NCBI GenBank assembly: GCA_014885115.2
Contig: WKLE02002483.1
Location: 1-22,494 of the forward strand
DNA length: 22,494 nucleotides
Direction: 5' to 3'
Source of the DNA: Asterionellopsis glacialis
Taxonomy: Eukaryota; Bacillariophyta; Plagiogrammaphyceae; Rhaphoneidales; Asterionellopsidaceae
Part shown: positions 1-8,367 of the stretch, piece by piece
How the letters are laid out: each line of letters opens with the position of its first letter
Numbering within the stretch: position 1 is the first letter of the stretch
Notes under the pieces: generated by a model
Database searches by the model: none
Seen by the model: only the letters and a program-made list of their open reading frames with translations
Told to the model about the DNA's origin: nothing
Translations under genes and position numbers: made by a program

Positions 1-2
1 TA

Positions 3-1196
3 CTGTGGCATGTGGACGATCTCAAGATATCCCATGTCGACCCAAATGTGGTAACTGAAATAATAACTAAACTGGAAGAAACATTTGGTAGCAAGAAGGC
101 ACCTCTAACTGTTCGCCGAGGAAAGGTGCATGACTACCTAGGCATGACCTTGGACTTTTCAAAGCCGAAGAAAGTGATGATATTGATGCTCGACTATATT
201 GAGAAACTACTGAAGGAAGCACCACCTGACATGAACGGGGAATCAAACACACCGGCGGCCAATCACCTCTTTACTGTGAACCTAGTGAACCCAAAACTAT
301 TGGACGAAGAAACAGCTGAACTGTTTCACCATTTCACGGCCAAATTGCTCTTTCTAAGCAAAAGAGCCCGACCAGACCTACAAACAGCCGTAGCGTTCCT
401 CAGCACCAGAGTGAAACAACCTGACGTAGATGATTACAAAAAACTGGCCCGAGTAATCCGATACCTCCGTCACACCGCATGGATGCCACTGACTCTAGAA
501 GCCAATAAGATGCGCATCACGAAATGGTTCGTCGATGCCTCACATGCCATCCACCCGGACATGAAGGGACATACAGGAGGATTGTTGACTCTCGGTAAGG
601 GCGCCGTTTATGCCGCCTCATTAAAACAAAAACTGAACACTCGCAGTACTACAGAAAGCGAATTGGTAGGAACGGACGACATACTACCCAAATGCCTTTG
701 GACCTTATATTTCATGAAAGCACAAGGCTGGAAAGTTAAGGATAACCTCCTTCTACAGGACAACAATAGTTCCATTAAATTGGAGATAAACGGCAAGGCA
801 TCAAGCAGCAACCGTACGCGGCACATCAACATCAGATATTTCTTTATCGCGGATAGGGTGCAAAAAGGCGACGTCCGCATCGCTTACTGCCCAACGGAAG
901 AAATGGTAGCCGACTTTTTTACCAAACCTCTTCAAGGATCTACTTTTAGGAAATTCAGAGATTACATTATGAACATAGAGCCTGATGCATATAATTCACA
1001 TAATAATATGCATCACAGGAGTGTGTTGAAGAAAGTTAATAACAAGACAAATGTTAAGGTTAGCGGTATTAAGCATCCTGCAAATAGATACGCGATATTG
1101 GAGGAAGAAGAAGATATTGAACTTACCGACGGAACTGACGTGGTTAAGTATGGAACCATCAATCCGATCATACGAAAGATACCAGCCGCAGAATGA
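3..1196 (+). CDS. Ty1/copia retrotransposon pol, 3' part (RT end, connection, RNase H), partial at window edge
   Basis: This is the C-terminal part of a copia-type polyprotein, which reverse transcribes element RNA inside a virus-like particle. The frame is open to the left edge. Its first residues, W-H-V-D-D-L-K, are the end of the RT catalytic box (an xxDD variant). RNase H follows. Numbering from the V at 12-14 as 1, the four acidic residues are intact: D175 (FVDAS), E215 (TTESEL), D250 (LLQDNN) and D301 (VADFFTKPL). The conserved R-H-I-N-I-R-Y-F and TKPLQG stretches are also present. A tail of about 85 residues of unclear role follows the RNase H, ending at TGA 1194-1196. There is no frameshift or internal stop in nearly 400 codons, and CpG is abundant, so the copy looks fairly young. 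Diatom copia (CoDi) membership is my inference. Gag, protease, integrase and the 5' LTR lie outside the window. Confidence 0.9.
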   Translation: MWHVDDLKISHVDPNVVTEIITKLEETFGSKKAPLTVRRGKVHDYLGMTLDFSKPKKVMILMLDYIEKLLKEAPPDMNGESNTPAANHLFTVNLVNPKLLDEETAELFHHFTAKLLFLSKRARPDLQTAVAFLSTRVKQPDVDDYKKLARVIRYLRHTAWMPLTLEANKMRITKWFVDASHAIHPDMKGHTGGLLTLGKGAVYAASLKQKLNTRSTTESELVGTDDILPKCLWTLYFMKAQGWKVKDNLLLQDNNSSIKLEINGKASSSNRTRHINIRYFFIADRVQKGDVRIAYCPTEEMVADFFTKPLQGSTFRKFRDYIMNIEPDAYNSHNNMHHRSVLKKVNNKTNVKVSGIKHPANRYAILEEEEDIELTDGTDVVKYGTINPIIRKIPAAE

Positions 1197-1438
1197 TCAA
1201 GATGTGACGATCGCTATCGTCCTCAAATAGATCATAATTATTTTAACAATCTGATTTACCAAGTGAAATCTCTCAACGACTGGACTACGCTAATACGTTG
1301 CTTGTGTAGCACGGAAAGCCTCCTCCGGGAGTTGTAGCTTCAACAGCCAGTGTATCCCTTTATTGAATCTATACCGTTCATTTCTTTTTATTCCTAGACT
1401 GATTGCAAAGATACAGATCTTTCAGATAAAAAGAAGAT
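1197..1438. other. Gap between copia pol and the phosphatase gene; possible 3' LTR or shared promoter
   Basis: These 242 bases follow the pol stop and end at the ATG of the phosphatase-acetyltransferase gene. A purine run GGGAG at 1328-1332 is followed by TGTAGCTTCAACA (1333-1345), which has the TG...CA ends seen at LTRs but is far too short to be one. No second LTR copy is available for comparison, so no LTR boundary can be drawn. Either the element is truncated here, or LTR sequence supplies the promoter of the next gene. Confidence 0.35.
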
Positions 1439-3340
1439 ATGTCGACTAATGAAGGTGCGTACTTATCTTGTCTTGGTTCCGTCTTCTTCAGCTCGAGTTC
1501 ATGTTTTGTTTGACAATCATTATTTGTTTGAATGGTGTATGCGCATTCCGTCATTCTGCAATGCATTGTAAACTATTACATCTCCTCTCATACACCGTCG
1601 TATTGCGTATGCTTTTCTTTCGTGCACCATGATTATGTACATGTACAGGTGCTGTACGCAAAAGTATATCATTACGTTTAATTCGTCATGCACAATCTCG
1701 AAATAATCAAGTATATCGTGAAGCACATCACTTATATCAAGGTGGTACACCTAATTTTGATGAAGAAGGATTCAATGCATATGTAGATCAACGTCGATCA
1801 TCTGATCCTGGGCTTAGTGATAAGGGTGCAGTTCAAGCACAACATTTGGCTAAATGGTTAGTACCACATTTACAGAATCAAGCATCACATCCTGTACGGA
1901 TCATTTCAAGTCCTATGAGACGTACACTTGAAACTATATTACCAACGATAGAGCAATTGTCTTCATCATCAGATTCAACAGCAGCAAAAGTACAGCTTAT
2001 TGTAAATGCATTTTATTTTGAATCAGAAGGATGCCACATACGCGATAAAGCAGAAGAAGGTATGAATCCAAAACAAATTCATGATATGGTACGGCATTGT
2101 TTTCCTACTAGTGATGGAAACGGCGGAGACACGGAAAATAAAGATCAAGATGATAAACGCATTATATTTGAAGGATTTCCTGAAAAGGATCGTGGATGGT
2201 ATGTCAATGGTACAGGAGCTGAAAAACTTTCTGAAGCAGAACAACGTGCTGCTAAATTTTATTTATGGTTATGTGATTATTTAGATCATCAATTATTGTT
2301 GGCTAATACATCAGCTTCTTCTGAAGACCAGCAACAATCACGACAAAGCCATGAAGATATATTTGATGCAGGTGTATCATTACCTCATGAAGAACATGAG
2401 TGTGATCATGACCAATTAAGTCCGCGTCAACGTAAACGCCGTACATGTCTTTTAATTGGCCATGCTGACTTTATGGGATTAGTACTGAAACGAATTGTAA
2501 CTGGGTTTGGACATTTCATTGAAAACGAAGATGTACCGCATCGTAAGTGATTTGCTGTTGGTGTTATGCCCTCTGTCAGTGAAATTTGAACCTAAATTGC
2601 CTCCTCTTTTGACCTTTTCCCAACAAACTATTTGATTGCATAATATAGGTTCTGCATTTATCCATCACAATACTGGCATGACAGAATTAGAATACTTTGG
2701 CAATGGTCGATTTTTGATTATGAATTCCAATCATACACCTCATATTCAACCTCATGAATATGCAGCACTACGGACTGGTGGTTCACTCAAAGATGGATGG
2801 AGTTTCATCGTTCCAAGTGATGAATTCATTTTAGATGCTGAAGTTTCCTTTGGTTTTGAAGATGAACTTGATACGCATGTCTTAGAACAAACTCAAGCAT
2901 TGAAAGATTTATATTTGAAAAGCACGACTGCTATGAATACTACAAAGAATGATGACGATGATGGCGGTAGTGGTAGTGGTAGCAGCGATACTATGATCAT
3001 GACTGTAGGAGAAGTGCACTGCGGTGATGATACTGCTGGTGGTGGTAGTCAACAACAACGACAACAAAGGAGTGGAAAAAGTAGTGATATTTCCTTTGTA
3101 GTTCGACGTGGGTTAGAAGTTGTAGGGTGTGCATCTTACAATGAACATACAGGACATGTGAAAGACGTTATTGTACGACCTACAGTGCAAAAAAAAGATC
3201 AGGTAGGGGAAATGTTATTAGATGCTGTCAAACAGCACGAACGAAAGTTAGGCCGTTCAGGTAGTCTTTTAGTCCAACCTGATAGTGAAGAAAGTAAACA
3301 CTTTTTAAAGTCTTTGGGGTTTGAGGAGCAGATGCCATAG
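1439..3340 (+). CDS. Histidine phosphatase (phosphoglycerate mutase-like) fused to a GNAT acetyltransferase-like domain, 3 exons
   Basis: Exons 1439-1454, 1649-2542 and 2649-3340 join into 1602 nt, 533 aa plus stop. All splice phases agree and both introns are GT-AG. The N-terminal part is a histidine phosphatase: RHAQSRNN at residues 18-25 carries the phospho-accepting His19, SSPMRRT (92-98) is the second basic phosphate-binding motif, IGHAD carries His277, and HHNTGMTELEYF follows the second splice junction. Such enzymes remove phosphate through a phosphohistidine intermediate; the substrate cannot be read. An acidic, Gly/Ser- and Gln-rich linker (about 401-448) leads to residues 449-533, which resemble GNAT motifs A and B: VIVRP, then Q-x-x-D-Q-V-G in place of the usual Q/R-x-x-G-x-G, and LKSLGFEE. 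The substituted acetyl-CoA loop may mean weak or lost acetyltransferase activity. I chose the ATG at 1439 because it gives the right phase into exon 2. Exon 1 encodes only five full codons. Confidence 0.82.
1455..1648 (+). other. Intron 1 of the phosphatase-acetyltransferase gene
   Basis: Donor GTGCGT at 1455 and acceptor TGTACAG ending at 1648. The intron is 194 nt and interrupts a Gly codon after its first base. In-frame stops just upstream of the acceptor (for example TGA at 1630-1632) show that exon 2 cannot simply be extended leftwards to the start. Confidence 0.7.
2543..2648 (+). other. Intron 2 of the phosphatase-acetyltransferase gene
   Basis: A consensus donor GTAAGT at 2543 and acceptor ATATAG ending at 2648 give a 106-nt intron that splits an Arg codon after its first base. 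Removing it joins VPH-R to SAFIHHNTGMTELEYF, a contiguous phosphatase motif. Retaining it gives Lys then TGA (2548-2550), cutting the protein before the end of the phosphatase fold. Confidence 0.82.
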
Positions 3341-3554
3341 CAATACAGAGGATACAAAGTAGAATAAACAAGAGACTTCTTGGTGTACTTGGGTTGGTTA
3401 ATGAACAGGGAAAGAGGCTCTTTACGTAAATAGGAATATCCGTTGTGCAAATAACTTCGTCTTCTAAACATGTAGTATTACGAATCATCTTCACAGATTG
3501 AATCTGAATTATGTGTGTCGCTTGCTTGTTGGAGACCTCATGCGGACTTTTTTT
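3341..3554. terminator. Convergent 3' region with a candidate polyadenylation signal
   Basis: These 214 bases lie between the stop codons of two convergent genes. AATAAA at 3363-3368, 22 nt after the plus-strand stop, is a plausible polyadenylation signal for the phosphatase gene. I see no clear signal for the minus-strand gene in this gap. The two 3' UTRs probably overlap. Confidence 0.35.
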
Positions 3555-4730
3555 CTATTGTTCGACCAAATACACCTTGTAACCATTTGGATCATAAAGA
3601 CCCATAACTGTTGTGCCAAACATTGGCGTAGGTTCCATAAAAATGCCAACTTTCTTATTTTCCTTGCCCTCCTCATTATCGTCGTCGTCTTTCTTTGATA
3701 TTAAAGTGGCACGTAATGCTGTAGCAACTTTTTCTACATTGGTGGTAGAAATGGCAAGATGATCAAAACAATTGCCATAATCCAATGTACCACCGTCGTC
3801 GTCATCAGATTTGGTGAAGACAAGTGTTGTAGCAACACCAATTCTTTCAATAGTATCATTTTCTTTTTGCGTTGCAGCATACCGTAAACAGGTACAGGTA
3901 TCATCTCCGGCAACGACGTTCATACCTAAGGTTTTGTAGAATTGGGTGGTTTTCTCCAAAATCTGAGGGTCCCCATGTTTCGTTCGAAGACAAAATCTTG
4001 AGAATGAATCACCAGGTGCAGCAGCTACAGATCGGATTTCAATACCATTCGGGTCTACATCTTTCGAGGGTGATGCAGGTTTTTCTCCAGCTGCGGCTGA
4101 TCTTAAATCAAAGTTCAGTAACATGGATAGACCAGCATATTCGATAGCATTCCCCAACTTGAAGTTGTTTTTACCTGCATATGGTGCCAATTCTAATGAA
4201 AAGTACCCCACGTCCTCTGTATCATCTGTAAATCCTACGAATGCACCCTTCCCTGGTCCCCCATACCGTTGAAGTGTTGCACCACGTCCTATCCAATACT
4301 CTATAGTGGCATTCATGTCTTGCACATGAATCATAGCGTGGGTAAGTTGATTTTGTGACATGAGATCTGCCAATGTTTCACTGCCACCATCTTCACCATT
4401 AATGATTCCCTTCTTCTCATTCTTGTTGTTGTCGTCAACATCTTCATCATCACTGCCAAATGCTGCTGATGTAATGATGCAAGTTCTCCTTGATGCTTCG
4501 ACAGGTATATTATTATTTTTTGGAAAAGTGAAAGGTTGTTTTTTAAAAATGCTGTCCTTGAAGTTTAAGTATAATGACGAAGATGAAGATCTTGGAGAAA
4601 GAAATGCAGCACTACTACCACCATTATGCCGATACGCATTGGTGCTGGATAGGAAGAGTGCCTGCACCATCACGTTAAACAAAGCCACGATACATGCTAC
4701 CGACCGAGGCAAAAGAAAAGAACACAACAT
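3555..4730 (-). CDS. Two-domain glyoxalase I-like VOC protein, probably plastid-targeted
   Basis: A 391-aa protein without introns, ATG at 4728-4730 and TAG at 3555-3557. A TTG three codons upstream keeps the frame open, but the ATG directly precedes the hydrophobic leader. Residues 2-32 form a signal-like segment. A41-A42-F43-L-S-P then resembles the diatom plastid motif in which Phe follows signal-peptide cleavage, and a Ser-rich transit-like stretch comes next; another S-A-A-F lies at 88-91. The first VOC domain (about 129-237) begins LTHAMIHVQD with candidate metal ligand His131 and has Glu180 in FSLELA. The second (about 246-391) has FDHLAI with His324 and ends YDPNGYKVYLVEQ with Glu390, as in glyoxalase I. 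Glyoxalase I converts the methylglyoxal-glutathione adduct to lactoylglutathione. Which domain is active, and whether it is a true glyoxalase, cannot be settled. Acidic low-complexity loops (DDDD) separate the modules. Confidence 0.82.
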   Translation of the reverse strand: MLCSFLLPRSVACIVALFNVMVQALFLSSTNAYRHNGGSSAAFLSPRSSSSSLYLNFKDSIFKKQPFTFPKNNNIPVEASRRTCIITSAAFGSDDEDVDDNNKNEKKGIINGEDGGSETLADLMSQNQLTHAMIHVQDMNATIEYWIGRGATLQRYGGPGKGAFVGFTDDTEDVGYFSLELAPYAGKNNFKLGNAIEYAGLSMLLNFDLRSAAAGEKPASPSKDVDPNGIEIRSVAAAPGDSFSRFCLRTKHGDPQILEKTTQFYKTLGMNVVAGDDTCTCLRYAATQKENDTIERIGVATTLVFTKSDDDDGGTLDYGNCFDHLAISTTNVEKVATALRATLISKKDDDDNEEGKENKKVGIFMEPTPMFGTTVMGLYDPNGYKVYLVEQ

Positions 4731-5035
4731 GATTCTCAACTCTCTTTTTCTAATCTACTTGCTAGAGACTAACTTTCTTGGTCTATGATGCTATCAAGAT
4801 ATAAGGACATGGACACTTATTTGCGACTCTATTGCTTACAAGGAACAAAGATGATCTCCCTCTTTCTCTGGGTCCTAGTCTAGAATGAGAGAATGCCGTT
4901 GTAGTCTACATTGTGTAGGGCTAGAGGTCCTTGAGGACTTCTACCGACAACCGATGACTTCAGCCGAACAAAAAAATGAAGAATGAGATTGGATACGATT
5001 GTTATCTGACACATCAGCTCTTGACCAAAGACACT

Positions 5036-5097
5036 GATGGTATGGCAGACTTTCAAAATCCAAAACCCAACGCGTACGGATGGTATGGCAGACTTTC
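5036..5097. repeat. 19-bp direct repeat, 43-bp spacing
   Basis: GATGGTATGGCAGACTTTC occurs exactly at 5036-5054 and again at 5079-5097. The sequence between the copies is unrelated. This could be a small local duplication or a trace of an excised element. Confidence 0.85.
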
Positions 5098-5330
5098 CAG
5101 ATATATTTCAAGCGAGTCAGCAAGCCTTTCACTAGCATCTCAATGCTCCCAGCACCCCAGCTCACATTATTTTTTGACATGTTGCGGGCAACAGGATTTA
5201 ACCCCATCTACCCAAATTCTTGTTCTGTCGTTACATTGTCGCAGTGAGACATACACATAACAGGCAGTAAGACATTGGTGCCAAACAAGACAGATAAGCC
5301 CTGTCAATTTGAAGGCAAACAAAAAACATC

Positions 5331-5566
5331 TTTTTCAGACACTATCAGGTAAAGTATTCGTCACGGCATTCCCAACAAATTTTTACATGATTTAGTTCTC
5401 TAGTATAGCTTTTGTGGGTATAATGATATCCAATAATTTTCATATCAAAATATTTTTCAAACACTATCAGGTACAGCATTCGGTATTCGTCACGGCAGTC
5501 CCAACAAATACTTCGTACCGTTTTTGTGGCTATAATGCGATAGACCAGCTAATTTTCATATCAAAG
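5331..5566. repeat. Imperfect tandem duplication, unit about 120 bp
   Basis: Copy 1 (5331-5450) and copy 2 (5453-5566) share, in order: TTTTTCA-ACACTATCAGGTA, TATTCGTCACGGCA-TCCCAACAAAT, TTTTGTGG-TATAATG and TTTTCATATCAAA. Copy 2 has an insertion after the first block and a shorter middle section. No coding potential survives through it. Confidence 0.8.
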
Positions 5567-6124
5567 TGTGTTTCTAGTCTTAAAATGCAAATTACTCGTT
5601 GACGTGACTCCTGGTGCCGGTACACGTAGAGGACCCAAAAAGAACTATACATATTGTACATCAATCATATTTTACTTCCTAGAGCCCTTTTGTAGGACTT
5701 ACACTCTGTTTTCGAGAATGAGCTTTCCAGTAGATTATAATATTCGTTGCTAGAACAATGCCGAGCGAAATTCAAAAACGGTTGTGCATCATTATTGTAT
5801 TGTCTCAACTTTATTTCTGCTTTCTCAAGAAAGCTCGTTTCCTCTCGCTAAAATGGCACGGTATACGGTACTGTTTGTCCTGGAGGGAAGAGTCTAGAGG
5901 ACCTAGGACTACCGGTACCGACCAGGTGCGTACCTCTAGAGTACGTTTAGGTGAGTTTGATCAAATTTTGTCGCTGCAACAGTATTGCCTGGTACGGTAC
6001 CTGTAGCATTTATGCCGTTTCAACAATAGCAATGAAAAAACTAGAAATTTAGACATTTTTGGGGGTCTTTTTTTGGCAAGACGCGATATGGTTATGTCCT
6101 CTAGAAAAGGACAAGTATACGGGG

Positions 6125-6245
6125 AATCTTCTGAATTTGTGACATGTGATCTCCTGAAACGAACATAACCAGAGTCATCACTTCTAAATCTTCTGAATTC
6201 TTGTAATGTCATGTCTCAAGAAACGAACAGATCCAGAATCATCTG
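6125..6245. repeat. Imperfect tandem duplication, unit about 62 bp
   Basis: Copy 1 begins at 6125 and copy 2 at 6187. Shared blocks in the same order are AATCTTCTGAATT, ACATGT/TCATGT, GAAACGAACA and CCAGA-TCATC. The copies differ by several substitutions and short indels. Confidence 0.75.
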
Positions 6246-6758
6246 ATGCGACAAAAAGCATCTGGTACTCATGAATTGTATTGTAAATTGAGTAATAATA
6301 CTTCACAATATTGTTCATGACTATCCATATTGGATTCATACCATAGCCCCCTCACACTTTCCTATCGTGGCACAACTACAAAGAACTCTGGTTTGAAAAC
6401 TTGGTTTTTTAAAATGTTGGAAAGAGGAAAACAATTCATACAAGGATGATTGCAAGCACTAAAGTAGATCATGTTTTTTTATTAACAATATAAATTTCTA
6501 TTATTTTATTCAACACGTTTTCTGTATATTCCCAACACGCGACGGCGTGAGGTGTATTTTTCCTTTGTTTATGGAATCTCGCTCCAACAAAAAACAGTTT
6601 CCGTAGTATAGTAACTCTGCGAATTAATTGTACTAGTCGAGCTGCGACTCACCTTCTAAGGTGGTACATAGCATAGTATTAACTTCTTTCTAGCATATTT
6701 GCATCGTATCATAATAATATGTCCACACTTGGGTTCACACCAAGAACCAACCAATGGT

Positions 6759-8087
6759 CTATTCAAATTTATCGACTACGTCCAAGGCATCAGCAAGGAC
6801 TGAATGCAGATCAATTTCATTTGAAAATGCTGGATCATTAAATGGGGACTCAAAGTCTGCTTTAGCATCGTTGTCGGTAATTGAACATGATGCTTGGAAG
6901 GCAGATAGAGCTGAAATGACAGATGCTTGTGGTTGCTTTTCAATGTAGCTGGTTATTCTATCGTTCTTCTTGACCTCGGGCTGATCCTTAGGTAATTCAA
7001 CCTTTGGTTTTTGAGCACGCAGCTCAGTCTTCAAGGCTCTTCTGATTTCAACCATCGGTGGTCGGATTTCTTGTTCTGGCATCCATGACCATCTCAAGAT
7101 ATTGGCAAGTTTTTCAGACCATTCTTCATTGATTTCAGGTCTTTGGTCGCCCTTGACAACAAAGTTAAGATGTTCTTTTAATTTCATGCCCTTGTATGGT
7201 TCTTGTAGAGCACAAATTTCCCATAGTAGCACGCCAAAGCTGTAAATGTCAGCACTTAGTCCATATGGCTTGGAAAGGACGACTTCTGGTGCCATGTAGC
7301 GACGACTTCCAGTATTACCTGACATTTCGTATGTGTCTTCTGAAAGTTGTTGACGTGGATCAAGTTCCTTACTTAAACCAAAATCAAAAAGCTTCACATT
7401 ACCTTGCGTATCAAATCCAACATTGTCAGGTTTGAGGTCACGAAAGATGATATTGTGACCATGTAGATGTGCCATTGCTGATGATAAGTCAAATGCTACA
7501 CGGATGCGGTCAAATAAACTTGCATTCTGATCCTTCCATGTGATAAGCCTCTTATCCAGTGTATCCTCAAGACGGTCCAATACTAAAAAGTAAGCACCTT
7601 CAGTACCTTCGGCAAATCCTGAAATGCCAGAAGCTGCCATACCATGAAGTGTGATGATATTTGGGTGTGGTTTGATATTGGCGAGAAGTTTTGTCTCTAC
7701 CATTAAATCAGCAGCTCCGTTGCTGTAATCCTCAACATCATCCATTGCCTCTCTTTTTAGGAATTTAACGGCATATTGATTGGCTGAGTTTGTAGCTAGG
7801 GATTTTCGTGCTTCTTCTTGGACAGGTGATGATGTTTTGTGTGCATATCGCCCTCTTGTGGTCAATAAATCAATTCTATCAACAGCTAATACTTGATTGA
7901 AACCACCCTTCCCGAGAATTTCCCCAAGGAAAATTTCTTCCCGTTCAAAGCATGGGATTGATTCCTCTCTTGGTTTATCCATAATTCTTGAGTATGATTC
8001 CATGTCCTTAACAACACGATGAGCCAAGTTGTATGCAACTCGACTTGCATGCTTGTCTACTCTATGGTAATCACAACTGGGAGCCAT
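6759..8087 (-). CDS. TKL-like Ser/Thr protein kinase, FRD-loop family (paralog 1)
   Basis: A complete intronless kinase of 442 aa, ATG at 8085-8087 and TAG at 6759-6761. The kinase fold spans about residues 52-355. The Gly-rich loop is LGKGGFNQV (58-66), with ATP-anchoring Lys108 in AVKF and helix-C Glu131 in VETKLL. The catalytic loop is F215-R-D217-LKPDN222, where Phe replaces the usual His of HRD. The metal loop is D235-F-G, APE is at 266-268, and DIYSFGVLLWE and IRPPM follow. All catalytic residues are present, so activity is expected. The lobe order and YSFGVLLWE wording resemble TKL/tyrosine-kinase-like enzymes. About 50 N-terminal residues and a 90-residue tail have no named domain. 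The tail ends in VLADALDVVDKFE, which matches the end of the second kinase in this window. There is no signal peptide or membrane segment, so it is probably soluble. Its ligand or pathway cannot be read. Confidence 0.92.
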   Translation of the reverse strand: MAPSCDYHRVDKHASRVAYNLAHRVVKDMESYSRIMDKPREESIPCFEREEIFLGEILGKGGFNQVLAVDRIDLLTTRGRYAHKTSSPVQEEARKSLATNSANQYAVKFLKREAMDDVEDYSNGAADLMVETKLLANIKPHPNIITLHGMAASGISGFAEGTEGAYFLVLDRLEDTLDKRLITWKDQNASLFDRIRVAFDLSSAMAHLHGHNIIFRDLKPDNVGFDTQGNVKLFDFGLSKELDPRQQLSEDTYEMSGNTGSRRYMAPEVVLSKPYGLSADIYSFGVLLWEICALQEPYKGMKLKEHLNFVVKGDQRPEINEEWSEKLANILRWSWMPEQEIRPPMVEIRRALKTELRAQKPKVELPKDQPEVKKNDRITSYIEKQPQASVISALSAFQASCSITDNDAKADFESPFNDPAFSNEIDLHSVLADALDVVDKFE

Positions 8088-8352
8088 TGTTATTATTTTT
8101 ATGTTTTATTTGGTTTTTGCTTGAACAAAAATATGTGACTTTGAAAGATTCAAGTTGCACAGGTTTTTATTATTTTTTTATGAGAGGAACTGCCAGGGAC
8201 ACGCACGCGCAGTCTGACTCTAGAGTCTGCGACTTCGCAACTTGAAGTGTTGTGTAGTATTCATTAATTATATTAAAAAATATTAAATACGTCCTATTAA
8301 ATATATATGTGTTGAAACCCCAACCCCCCGTCCCCGCCCTTGGTTGAACTAT

Positions 8353-8367
8353 GACTAGGTCCTAGTC
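8353..8367. promoter_or_regulatory. 15-bp perfect palindrome containing TAGGTCCTA
   Basis: GACTAGGTCCTAGTC has seven-base arms around a central T. It is the best copy of a motif that recurs at 8429-8437, 8721-8729 and 8814-8822 in the same intergenic region and, with the central base flipped, at 13761-13769. It could be a factor-binding site, but function is unknown. Confidence 0.4.

Larger units (their letters stand above)
4731..6758. other. 2-kb intergenic stretch with tandem duplications and no convincing gene
   Basis: This lies between the starts of the VOC gene and the 3' end of the minus-strand kinase. The short reading frames here are under 95 codons, overlap each other on both strands and show no family signature. 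The stretch holds the repeats listed separately and several AGGTCC/GGACC motifs (4871, 4925, 5630, 5898). A GC-richer patch at 5885-6005 is built of TCTAGAGG, CCTAGG, GGTACC and GTACCTG palindromic words. The first few hundred bases left of 4730's leader (4731 onward) must hold the VOC promoter, but no TATA or initiator stands out. Confidence 0.6.

Noticed and set aside
1333..1345. TGTAGCTTCAACA as a full LTR or its terminal repeat
   Set aside because: It is only 13 bp with no second copy to compare, so an LTR boundary cannot be claimed.
2023..2284. Overlapping frames on both strands inside the phosphatase exon 2
   Set aside because: The phosphatase frame carries all family motifs; these are shadows.
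4360..4788. 142-codon plus-strand frame over the VOC gene leader
   Set aside because: It is antisense to the signal peptide and linker of the minus-strand VOC protein, and its composition follows from that codon usage.
4941..5260. Two opposite-strand frames of 88 and 94 codons
   Set aside because: They overlap each other and include the 19-bp direct repeat. Neither has a domain-like pattern.
5961..6212. 83-codon minus-strand frame
   Set aside because: It runs through the 62-bp tandem duplication and has no family signature; it is more likely a by-product of the repeat.
5036..6245. Direct repeats as a CRISPR-like array
   Set aside because: There are only two copies of each unit, of different lengths, without regular unique spacers, in a eukaryotic context.
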